Source: JADJTT01 sp049306275 (GTDB lineage: Bacteria; Bacteroidota; Bacteroidia; Chitinophagales; Saprospiraceae). Taken from it: a stretch of 64,000 nt of DNA. The position numbers and the translations under genes were made by a program. The notes below the pieces were generated by a model, which was not told the DNA's origin, did not search any database, and saw only the letters and a list, made by a program, of their open reading frames with translations. How positions within the stretch are numbered: the first letter of the stretch is position 1; every line of letters starts with the position of its first letter. Positions 1 to 9,800 of the stretch are shown one piece after another. Location: NCBI GenBank assembly GCA_049306275.1, contig JBAQQB010000018.1, positions 55,162 through 119,161 of the forward strand. Reading direction: 5' to 3'.

Positions 1-671
1 GTCGCCCCGCAGAAAGAGACCATATCCTCCGGGTCGATCTGAATGACGGGAGGCGAATTGTCGGGCAGGATGGTGATGATCTGGGTTTGGACCGTGCCGT
101 TTCCGAAATCGTCGGATGCTATCCAGGTGCGCGTTACAACGAACGGAGTGGTTCCGCAAAGGGCGCTTGGAATAATGGGAGGGGAATCTGACGACGGCAC
201 GCTAAACTGGCCTTTGCAGTTGTCTTTTGCCTGGCGCGAGAGGGGCGCCGGAAAATCGGAAGGGCAGGAGATGGTGATGTCGTTCGGTTTGAGGTCTGTG
301 AACGAGGGCGGTGTTTCATCGATGTAGTATACGTTGAAATAGAACGTATCCACATTGCCCTGGTTGTCGCCTACGATATAGGCTACCTCGACGACCTGTT
401 GCCCGGTCACGATATCTCCGACGTTGAGGCCGGTGAGGGCCGGGTCGAGCCCTGTTGGCGGGGTGACGATGGTATTGCCGGCGATCAGCGAACCAACGGT
501 GGGTTCATTGGGAGCAAACACAGCCTGGCAATTGGCATCCAGGGAGAAAATGCTGTCCGGGTCCGGGGTGAAAAAAAAGATGGGATTTTGCGCCCCAGCC
601 TGGTGAATGGAAGTCCATGTCAAAAGGACAAAGAGCGCGGCGGAGAGCCTCCAGTGTAATCGGTTTTGCAT
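1..671 (-). CDS. Secreted HYR-repeat protein, 5' part only
   Basis: Reading the minus strand from the ATG at 671 gives an open frame that runs off the window after about 223 codons, so the 3' end is missing. It begins with a signal peptide (MQNRLHWRLSAALFVLL, cleavage likely after HQAGAQ). A region with TVGSLIAGNTIVTPP and VAYIVGDNQGN follows, and then an HYR-like module with ITISCPSDFP, KDNCKGQF, VVTRTWIASDDFGN and QIITILPDNSPP. The same module grammar (a xTWxAxDxxGN strand followed by D-N-x-x-PP) recurs in the giant protein at 3817-12876, so this is probably another large exported adhesin or matrix-like protein of the T9SS class. The sorting domain would lie outside the window. Function beyond export is inference. 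Confidence 0.8.
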   Translation of the reverse strand, partial: MQNRLHWRLSAALFVLLTWTSIHQAGAQNPIFFFTPDPDSIFSLDANCQAVFAPNEPTVGSLIAGNTIVTPPTGLDPALTGLNVGDIVTGQQVVEVAYIVGDNQGNVDTFYFNVYYIDETPPSFTDLKPNDITISCPSDFPAPLSRQAKDNCKGQFSVPSSDSPPIIPSALCGTTPFVVTRTWIASDDFGNGTVQTQIITILPDNSPPVIQIDPEDMVSFCGA

Positions 672-876
672 GTCCAATAGGTTTATCGTTGGATATATGG
701 GATCAGGGAAGTGATTCGGAGTAAAAGCACGGAAGGGCCGGACCGCGGATGCGGGCCGGGTTAATGAGCGTGAAGGGGGTTGCCGTGAATTTCATAAGTG
801 CGTTTTCTCTACAAGAACAACCCCGGAGCAATGCATGAGCAAAAATAAATTAAAATTTGGCTAATAGAAAGGAGAA

Positions 877-1077
877 TTATTCTTTCTCTTCCTCGCCGGG
901 TTCCGCGTGCTGTTTTTCTGCCAGTTTCTTGTCGTCGACGTTTTTATCGAGAAATTCGTTGAGTTTCTCCACCTCCAGGTTGGAGACGATCTCCCCGAAT
1001 TCGTTGATCCGGATATCGAAGCCTTTGAGGGCTTCATTTACAGCCGGTTTGCCTTTTTTGGGTTTCTTTTTGGGCAT
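877..1077 (-). CDS. Small conserved-type charged protein behind gltX
   Basis: A 66-residue protein with a lysine-rich start (MPKKKPKKGKPAVNE), a central segment GFDIRINEFGEIVSNLEVEKLNEFLDKN that looks folded and helical, and an acidic tail. It has no signal peptide and no membrane segment. Its ATG lies 3 bp after the gltX stop, so it is almost certainly co-transcribed with gltX. Small proteins with the 'INEFGEIV' core seem familiar to me from Bacteroidota genomes, but I know no function for them. Confidence 0.75.
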   Translation of the reverse strand: MPKKKPKKGKPAVNEALKGFDIRINEFGEIVSNLEVEKLNEFLDKNVDDKKLAEKQHAEPGEEEKE

Positions 1078-1080
1078 GTT

Positions 1081-2577
1081 TCAGGAAGCGTTGCTGGTAA
1101 AATGATGCAGCGCGCGCTCCAAACGCTGCACGGACTGTTCTTTTCCGATGAGTTCCATCATGTCGAATACGCCGGGACCTTTGAGGGCGCCGGTCAGGGC
1201 GATCCGGAGAACGGGCAGCATTTCGCCGGGTTTGACCTGGCGTTCTTTCATCCATTCCTTCATGGCTTCGTCGAGCCGTGCGGCATGGAAGGGTTCCTGA
1301 TTGCGCAGGAAGGCGGCTGCTTCGGCCAGGGGCGCCGCCAGTTCGGGTTTCCATTTTTTTGAAACGGCGTCGTGGTCGAAGGCCACTTCTTTTTCGAGCA
1401 GGTAGTGGCCGGCCTCCCAGAATTCGGTCAGGAAGTGCACGCGGTCTTTGAGCATGGCGCAAAAGGCGTGGAGGAATTCGGGCGAAGGCTTGAAGCCTTT
1501 TTCTTCAATAAATGGGCGCACCTCGCTGGCGAGCACTTCGTTGGGCGTAGCCTGGATATACTGGTGGTTGAACCATTTCGCCTTGTCGAAATCAAAGCGC
1601 GAGCCTCCCTTGCCGATCTTTTCGACGGAAAATGCGCCGGCCAGCTCTTCCATCGTGAAGATTTCCTGCTCGGTTCCCGGGTTCCAGCCCAGGAGGGCCA
1701 GGAAGTTGACCACGGCCCTGGGGTCGAAGCCGAACTCGCGGAAGCCCTTGAAGGAATCTTCCGGGGTTTCGCCGTTCCACGACAGCGGGAAGACGGGGAT
1801 GCCCAGGCGGGTTCCGTCGCGCTTGCTGAGTTTGCCCTTGCCGTCGGGTTTGAGGATGAGCGGCAAATGCGCGAAGGCAGGCATGGTATCTTCCCAGCCG
1901 AATGCCTCGTAGAGGAGCACGTGGTGGCCCGTGCTGGGCAGCCATTCCTCGCCGCGGATGACGTGGGTGATCCGCATCAGGTGGTCGTCGACGATATTGG
2001 CCAGGTGGTAGGTGGGCATGCCGTCGGCCTTGAGCAAGACCTTGTCGTCGAGCTCGTTGGTGTGGAAAACGACTTCTCCGCGGATGAGGTCTTGCACTAC
2101 GACCTCCCGGTTTTCAGGCACCTTGAGACGCACGACGCAGGGACCTTCCTGTTCGCCCAGGGTCAGGCTGTTGCGCAATTGCATGCGGGTATGGGAGTCG
2201 TATTTGAAGTTGGGATCCTTTTGGCGGCAGGCCTCCAGTTCTTCAGGGGTGTCGTATGCGTAATAGGCCTTTCCGCGACGGACGAGTTCCTCGACGAATT
2301 GCGGGTAGATGTCCTTGCGGTCTGATTGCCGGTAGGGGCCGAATTCGCCGCCGAAGCCGGGGCCTTCGTCGGGCTTCAGGCCGCACCAGAGGAGCGATTC
2401 GAGGATGTATTCCTCGGCGCCGGGCACATAGCGGTTCTGGTCGGTATCTTCGATCCTGAGGATGAAGGTACCCTTGTGTTTTTTTGCCAGCAGGAAGTTG
2501 TACAGGGCGGTTCGCACACCTCCGATGTGGAGGGCGCCGGTCGGGCTTGGAGCAAAGCGAACGCGAATATTTTCCAT
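1081..2577 (-). CDS. gltX: Glutamyl-tRNA synthetase
   Basis: Cytoplasmic class I aminoacyl-tRNA synthetase that charges tRNA-Glu with glutamate. The start at 2577 puts the protein at MENIRVRFAPSPTGALHIGG, the canonical beginning with the HIGH-type motif (HIGG, residues 17-20); the frame is open for 19 more codons upstream but these have no family counterpart. The KMSKS-type motif appears as KLSKRDG near residue 260, and the anticodon-binding region follows to a total of 498 residues, normal for the family. A Bacteroidota-type promoter lies 90-125 bp upstream. The small gene at 877-1077 follows 3 bp after the stop codon. Confidence 0.97.
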   Translation of the reverse strand: MENIRVRFAPSPTGALHIGGVRTALYNFLLAKKHKGTFILRIEDTDQNRYVPGAEEYILESLLWCGLKPDEGPGFGGEFGPYRQSDRKDIYPQFVEELVRRGKAYYAYDTPEELEACRQKDPNFKYDSHTRMQLRNSLTLGEQEGPCVVRLKVPENREVVVQDLIRGEVVFHTNELDDKVLLKADGMPTYHLANIVDDHLMRITHVIRGEEWLPSTGHHVLLYEAFGWEDTMPAFAHLPLILKPDGKGKLSKRDGTRLGIPVFPLSWNGETPEDSFKGFREFGFDPRAVVNFLALLGWNPGTEQEIFTMEELAGAFSVEKIGKGGSRFDFDKAKWFNHQYIQATPNEVLASEVRPFIEEKGFKPSPEFLHAFCAMLKDRVHFLTEFWEAGHYLLEKEVAFDHDAVSKKWKPELAAPLAEAAAFLRNQEPFHAARLDEAMKEWMKERQVKPGEMLPVLRIALTGALKGPGVFDMMELIGKEQSVQRLERALHHFTSNAS

Positions 2578-2667
2578 AAAGCTGTGTTGATGAAGGTCTT
2601 GAAATCGCGGAAGGCAGCAAATTGCCTTCCACAAACGTTTTTACGAAACCCTGCCGAATGGGGGCTC

Positions 2668-2700
2668 CAAAATTAAGCAGGATTGTAAAAGAATTGCAAA
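2668..2700 (-). promoter_or_regulatory. Bacteroidota-type promoter of gltX
   Basis: On the minus strand TTTG (2700-2697), a 21-bp spacer and TAATTTTG (2675-2668) match the Bacteroidota sigma consensus TTTG-N19-23-TAnnTTTG. Transcription would start near 2661, giving a leader of roughly 85 nt before the ATG at 2577. Confidence 0.6.
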
Positions 2701-2751
2701 TAAATACGCCAAATCAAAAATATCCGTTTCTGTTTCAATAACCGCAGATCA

Positions 2752-3405
2752 ATGTATTTAGTTAAAACCCCCCAATTAATCCAGGAACTGTTTCCAAATT
2801 TTATTTGGAGAATTTGGACGGAGGAGCCGGTCATCTACCTCACATTCGACGATGGCCCCATACCCGAGGTCACTCCCTGGGTGCTCCAGACCCTGGATCA
2901 ATACGATGCCAAGGCTACATTTTTCTGCGTGGGCGACAATATTCGAAAACACCCGGAGGTATTCCGGTCGGTGGTAGAAGCGGGCCATTCGGTGGGCAAT
3001 CACACCTTTCACCACCTGAACGGATGGGCAACCGACAACATTCGCTATTTCCACGATGTGCGGCAGGGGGCCCGGATGGGCAGAACGGAATTGTTCCGCC
3101 CACCCTATGGCAAGTTGACGCGCAGGCAGGCCCTCTTCCTGCAGCGGCACTACAGCATCGTCATGTGGGATGTGTTGAGCGGCGATTTCGACCTCCATGC
3201 TTCTGGTGAACAATGCCTGCACAACGTAGTTGAACATACAAACCCGGGATCAATCGTCGTTTTCCACGACAGCCTGAAGGCCGAAAAGCAACTCAAATAT
3301 GCCCTGCCGCGCATGCTCCGGCACTTCAGCGCCCAGGGATGCCGGTTCGGCGCCTTGTCGGCGGAAGTCATTGAAAACAGCGCGGTGATGCACCGGTCTG
3401 CCTGA
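2752..3405 (+). CDS. Polysaccharide deacetylase family (NodB homology) protein
   Basis: A carbohydrate esterase family 4-type deacetylase that removes N- or O-acetyl groups from a polysaccharide such as peptidoglycan or an exopolysaccharide; the substrate cannot be read from the sequence. Motif 1 is TFDDGP (residues 31-36, catalytic base and metal Asp), and motif 2 is HSVGNH (metal ligands H79 and H84). RPPYG and a late VFHDS follow, as expected for the NodB fold. At 217 residues it is a bare catalytic domain. It has no obvious signal peptide, so it may be cytoplasmic or membrane-attached through the aromatic N-terminus. It is monocistronic, with a terminator 34 bp after the stop. Confidence 0.9.
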   Translation: MYLVKTPQLIQELFPNFIWRIWTEEPVIYLTFDDGPIPEVTPWVLQTLDQYDAKATFFCVGDNIRKHPEVFRSVVEAGHSVGNHTFHHLNGWATDNIRYFHDVRQGARMGRTELFRPPYGKLTRRQALFLQRHYSIVMWDVLSGDFDLHASGEQCLHNVVEHTNPGSIVVFHDSLKAEKQLKYALPRMLRHFSAQGCRFGALSAEVIENSAVMHRSA

Positions 3406-3816
3406 AGAGAACTCATTTTCTGCAATGCGATATCAACTATGCCATGGGATTTCCCGTGGCATTTGTTTTTGGACAAAAGGGAAAAAAATTTAATGTAAAA
3501 TACCCTGATTCCGGTAGGCATAAAACTGTTAATGACCTTACCTTTGTGGTGCGATTGACCGAAAAGGTTTATCTTTACTAACAAAAGGGATTTTTCCCGA
3601 AAACCGATCACCATGTTCACGAACCACCCTGCGTGTCTTCACACGGCTTTTCCGCGACCCTGGAAGCCTCCTATCCACAACTTTGCTATTACTTCTTGTA
3701 CCGGTTCTCCACCGGCCTCCTAGCTATTTCCTATTACCTGTGCCGGGTTTGGGGCCTTGGCGCTTGAAACATATCCCTTTATTGCAAACCGATTACAACA
3801 CGACAAATTCATTCCC
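3406..3816 (+). other. Intergenic region before the giant T9SS gene
   Basis: This 411-bp stretch holds the terminator of the deacetylase (3439-3470) and one good -7 element, TACCTTTG at 3539-3546, oriented toward the giant gene; no convincing -33 box is seen. That would give a leader of about 260 nt. The remainder has no recognisable RNA motif. A 35-codon frame at 3613-3720 has no coding signature. Confidence 0.5.
3439..3470 (+). terminator. Rho-independent terminator of the deacetylase gene
   Basis: Ten-bp stem ATGCCATGGG / CCCGTGGCAT (one G-T wobble), loop ATTT, followed by a T-rich run ending at 3470. Confidence 0.75.
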
Positions 3817-6800
3817 ATGAAGAATTCCCCAACACACGCTTTGATGTTGCTGCTTTTCCTGCTTTCTTCGTTGGCGCCGTCGAGCCTGAGCGGCCAGATC
3901 ATCTGGTCGGAGGATTTCGAGACGAACGGAGAAGGAACCCGTTACCTCTCCCCCCATCTTTTCTTCGATCCCACAAATGTAGATGATTACTGGGGCCGTA
4001 TTGAGGGCGAGATCATGACTTATGCAGACCCCCCATCTCCCGGCTCTACTATCGCTATCGTAGGCCAGGGCGCCAATAACAACCAGATCGGGGAATATAC
4101 CGGATACCACGGTTCTTTCTACTTCGCAGGTGAAGATCTCGACGATGTGGGAGGCCAGGGGAATCCCGACGGCGCCGACGAAAAGGAAATACTGATCGAG
4201 GATATCGATATCTCGGGCCAGGCAGGTCTTGTGTTCAAGGGCTTGTTTGCTGCCGGCACGGAAACAGCCTGTGGCAGCAATTATTACGATGCTGACGACT
4301 ACGTAAAGGTGTATTACGCTATCGATGGCGCCCCTTTCACCCTGGGCATGTGCTTCAACGCAGACCTGTTTTGCAGCAATCCCGGCAATGCCGGAAAAGA
4401 ATCCCTGCACTACGACCCCAACTGTGACGGCGATGGTGGTGAAGGAACCATGCTACTGAACCAGTTTCATGAATTTTCCTTCCTGATGCCCAGCGGCTCC
4501 AGCCTTGATCTGAAGCTGGTCGTGCATACAGACGACGATGGCGAGGAAATCGCCTTCGATTACCTTCGGGTAGAAAGCTCGGGCGCACCGCCTCCCTGCA
4601 CCGACCCCGTCATCACCGCCGTCAACAAGAGCGGCGACCTCTGCGAGCCCGGCGATCCGGTCACGCTTACGGTGACGGGCTCGCTCAACGATGCGGACAA
4701 CTGGTACTGGTACACCGGTTCCTGCGGGCAGACGCTCGCGGGCACAGGAAGCAGCATAACGGTCAACCCTGCGGCAACGACGACGTACTATGTAAGAGGA
4801 GAACCCGGCTGCAACGGAGCATTGCCTTGCTCAAGCATCACGGTTAACGTGCAATCAGATCCGGAACCGCCGGTATTGCAGATACCTCCCGATGTCACAA
4901 TGGAATGCGATGAATCAACCGACCCGCCGGCAATTACCTGCGGCCCTCTGGCCGTGCTGAATCAGGGGCTGACCATCGGCCTGCCGGCTTCCGGCAGCGT
5001 CACCCTTCCCGCTTCGGTCTTCGACCGCGGATCTCAAGATGAATGCGGAAGCTCCGGACTCACATTCTCTTTCTCGCCCAACGCCGGCAATACCAGCAAA
5101 GTGTATAACTGCGCACAACTCGGAACGCATCCGGTCAATATCTGGGTGACGGATGGCGATGGTAACCAGCACTCCGGCGCCGCGGAGATCATCGTGCAAG
5201 ACCCAGCCAATTATTGTGCCAACGGCGGCGGCGGCTGCCAGCCCGTACCTGTGCTTTTCAGCTCCCTGACAGTGCACCTGCGGCCCGACGGTACCGTCAC
5301 CCTGCAAGCCTCCGATTGGGATGCCGGTAGCCAGAACGTCTGCCAGGCAGGCAACCTGACCTTCTCTTTTTCCTCTTCAACCTCCAACCAGTCCCGCACT
5401 TTCACCTGCGCCGACCTGGGCGCGCAAACCCTGGAAATCTGGGTTACCGACGGCGCCCTCAACCAATCCAGGGCCACGGTTTCTGTTGAAGTACAGGACG
5501 GCGCCGGATTTTGCAATAACCCCACCGCCACCTGCAAACAATTGGCGCTTCTCCATAGCGGCATCGTCGTCAACCTGCCTACCGACAGGGTGGCGACCCT
5601 TCCCGCCAGTATCTTTGACGCCGGTAGCTCCGACGAATGCAACACGGGCGGGCTGAACTTCGCTTTCGTCACACCCAACCCCTCCCCGCTGAAAAACTTT
5701 ACCTGCGCCGACCTCGGGGTGCATACAGAACCTATCAGGGTAATCGACGCAGATGGTTATGTGATGACGCTGGAAGTCACCATCCACGTGATGGACAGAG
5801 AGGCCAGCTGTGAAGGCCCGGGCTTCGCCACCGCAACCGATAACTGCGACCCGGATCCTGCAGTGACCTATTCCGATCAAACCACCCAGGGCGGCTGCGC
5901 CGGAGAGGAGGTGATCACGCGGACCTGGACAGCCACCGACGACGCGGGCAACGCTGTCACCGCCGTGCAGACCATCACCCTGGAAGACACGACTCCGCCG
6001 GATGTGATCTGCCCGGATGATCAGATCGAATCCCTCGGCCCCAACTGCGCTTTTTCCGTACCCAACTATGTCAGCCTCTTGTCGGCTGGCGATAACTGCA
6101 GCGTCAATCTCACTTTTTCACAAACCCCGCAAGCCGGGCAGTCGCTGAACGCCTCCACGACCGTGGTCATCAATGTGGCCGATGAATGCGGGAATATCTC
6201 GGCATGTACCTTCCAACTCACGCTGGAGGACAATTCGGCCCCCACCGTCGGATGTCCGCCTGCTCAGGCAGTCAACCCGAATGGTGATTGTGATTATATT
6301 TTGGGAGATTATACCAGCCTGGCGGTGGTGTCCGACAATTGCGACTCCAGCCCCAGCCTGGCCCAAACCCCGCCGTCCGGCACCCTTCTGACGGGAACTA
6401 CCACCGTCACGATCACGGCTACCGATGCGGCCGGAAATGAAGGTTCCTGCACCTTCGAAGTAACCCCGAGCGGCGGCCTTGAGCCCTATTTCTCCTTTAC
6501 CCCTGCCGATATCACAGTGGGCTGCGAGGACGAAGTACCGGGCAATCAGGGCGTGGAAGCTTTCGACGACTGCGAGGGAGAAATCCAGGTATTCTTTACA
6601 CAAACAGGCCTGCCGCTGAATTGCCCAGGCATGGGCACGGTCATCAACACCTGGACGGCCACCGACAGCGACGGCAATACCATCACCCATACCCAGACCG
6701 TCACGGTAATGGATACTACAGACCCGGGCCTGAGCAGCTATCCCCAGGATATCACGGTATCCTGTCTGGCCGGAGTGCCCGGCAACCAGGGCGTCATGGC

Positions 6801-9800
6801 CATCGATGACTGCGAAGGGACCTTTGCACCCGTTTTCATCCAAAGCCCGCTGCCATCCTGCGCCGGATCCGGCGTGGTCACCAATACCTGGCTGGCTCAG
6901 GATTGCGTGGGCAACAGTGTTGTACACGTCCAGACGGTGACGATCCTCGACCAGACGCCGCCTGTGTTCAGTTCAACTCCGGGTAATATTTCGGTCAGTT
7001 GCGCGGGCAACGTACCCGGCAATCAGGGCATCTCGGCTACGGATAATTGCGGTCAACCCATACAGGTGGCATTCACCCAAACCGGTCTTCCGCTCAGCTG
7101 CGCCGGTCAGGGAACCGTGATCAACACCTGGACGGCTACCGATTGCGCCGGCAATACCGCTACCCATGTTCAGACAGTGACAGTGGACGACAACGTCGAG
7201 CCCACCCTGTCGGCATATCCGCTTTCAGGAACCGTTTCCTGTATCGACGACGCGCCGGGCAACCCTGGCATTACCGCTACGGATAACTGCGGCGGCGCTG
7301 TTTCGGTGGTCTTCACCCAGGTGATCAACTCCACCTGCCCCGGCAGCGGCACGGTCACCAATACCTGGACAGCGACAGATTGCGCCGGGAATACGGAAAC
7401 CCATACCCAGGTCGTCACCGTGCTGGATGTTTTCGACCCCGTTCTTTCTACCTATCCTGCCGATATGACCGTAACCTGCATCGACGAGGTTCCCGGCGAT
7501 CCGGGCATCACGGCGACCGATAATTGCGATGATGAAGTAGCGGTCGTTTTCAATCAGACGATCAACTCCTCCTGCCCTGGCAGCGGCACGGCGACTAACA
7601 CCTGGACAGCGACCGATTGCGTGGGCAACAGCATCGTCTACACGCAAAACATTCTCATCGACGACAATGAAGCGCCCGTCTTCTCAGCGTTTCCTTCAAA
7701 TATTACCGTTGCCTGCGCCAGCCAGGTGCCTGGCGCCCAAGGGCTTACCGCCACGGATAACTGCGGCGGCGCGATTCAGGTGAACTTCTCCCAGAGCCCC
7801 CTTCCCACATGCTCCGGCAGTGGCACGGTGGTCAACACCTGGACGGCGGCCGACTGCGCAGGCAATACGGCAACCTGGACGCAGACCGTAACCATCGACG
7901 ACAATACGCCTCCCGTGCTCTCCGGCCTGCCTGGAAATATCACAGTGGCTTGTGAAGACGAGATACCCGGCGCCCAGGGCATTACGGCAACGGACAATTG
8001 CGGCCAGCCCATACAGGTCGTATTCACCCAAACCGGCTTGCCCCTGAACTACCCGAATCCTTCCTTGGTGACCAATACCTGGACGGCTACCGATTGCGCG
8101 GGCAACGCCGTCACGCACAGCCAGACCATAACTGTCGACGACAACGAAGCGCCTGAAGCGGAATGCCGCAACATAACGATAACGCTGGACAACAACGGCC
8201 AGGCTGAAATAGATCCTTTCGACGTGGATGATAGCTCTACCGACAATTGCGGTATCGTTACCTGGTCGCTGAGCCAGACGACCTTCACCTGCGACCAGAT
8301 CGGGGTGTACCCGGTGGTCCTCACGGTTGGCGATCTTTTCGGCAACCAGGATGCCTGTACTGCGCTGGTCAATGTCGTGGCGTCGTTTATTTGCCCTTCG
8401 CCCGGCATCAGCTATTTCGGCGGCCCCAATATCTCCGACCCCTGTACCTGTATCGGCAACGGCCAATTTGAAGAAGAAGTGGTGGTAGGCCCTACGGGCC
8501 CAGGGCAAATCTGGACGGTTGTCAGCACTACGCTGATCAATCCGGCAACGATGCAGCCCTACCCCGCAGGTACGCCTCTGGTGGAGCACCCTGCCGGCGG
8601 CGGCGAGTCGATTTATACCCTTGCCGGTATCCACCTCGACGGCGTAGGATACAATATTCAGGTGTCGAGTCCTTCCTTCCCGGGGCTGACACTCTCCATT
8701 TCCAATGTGTGCTACTACCCCGACCCGCAGATTCTGGGCCTCAACGGGCCCTTCTGCATCTACTCGGATCCGGTGACGCTTGAGGGAGATGTGAATGGCG
8801 CGGAGCTGGTCTCGGAAGTCTTCACCATCGACGGCGAGCCGGCCACCGTTTTCGATCCTTTCGACCTGGGCGTAGGCACCTACCTCATAGAATACACCGT
8901 GGACGCCGGCGCCGCCATGCCTGGCGACCCTAATGATCCGGGCTGTGTGGTAACCGTATCGCAAACGGTACAGGTGTTGCCGACGCCTTCCACCCTGGCC
9001 TGCAACGACCTGGTGACCGTGGCGGTGGATCAGGATTGCGAGGCATTGATTACGCCAGACATGATCCTGGAAGGCGCCTATCTGTGCTACGACGATTATT
9101 CGGTGGCGGTGAAAAAAGGCGTCAATACCCTGCCCAACCCGGTGCCCGGCTCTTACATCGGGCAGACCCTGACCGTGACGATCAAGCACCTGCCGAGCGG
9201 CAACTCCTGCTGGGGTTCGCTTATCCTGGAAGACAACCTGCCGCCTGTATTCAGTTGCCCCACGGCCCCCGCACAGGTGGCCTGCTCCGGCGATGTGAAC
9301 AGTGTGCCGCCGCCTTCCGCCGACGACAACTGTACGTCTGTAACCGTAGAGATCATCGGAGAGGTGTATGTGGATACTGAGCCCTGTGGCGACAATAAAG
9401 TGGTGTTGCACCGTACCTGGCAGGCAACCGATACCTACGGCAATGAGTCGGCGCCCTGCCTGCAGGTGATCGAGATCATCAGGCCCGACGACGTCGATTT
9501 TCCGAATGATATTACCTGGGATTGTACCCAGCACGATCTCTATCCCTCCATTCTGGAGGCTGTGTCCCTGCACCCCACGGTGCTGGCTTTGCAATCCGGC
9601 ATTAACCCGATCAATGCAACGGGCATTTCGAATGCCAACGTGCTGAACAACACCGGATCAGGCGTGCCGGAGGGCATCCTTGGCGCCTATTGCAGCTACT
9701 CCTACACCCACAGCGACCAGGTGATCAATGGTTGCGGCAGCACCTTTACCGTTGTACGCACCTGGACGGTGCTCGACTGGTGCACAGGTTTGGTAATCAC

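Noticed and set aside
3613..3720. 35-codon frame upstream of the giant gene as a leader peptide
   Set aside because: No start context, no codon pattern and no attenuator hairpin; likely chance.
6490..8150. Regularly spaced repeats considered as a CRISPR array
   Set aside because: Units are 237 bp, diverged, in frame, and encode protein modules; there are no short identical repeats with unique spacers.
7696..9594. Long minus-strand open frame inside the giant T9SS gene
   Set aside because: Mirror of the repetitive sense frame; no signal peptide, motif or promoter of its own.
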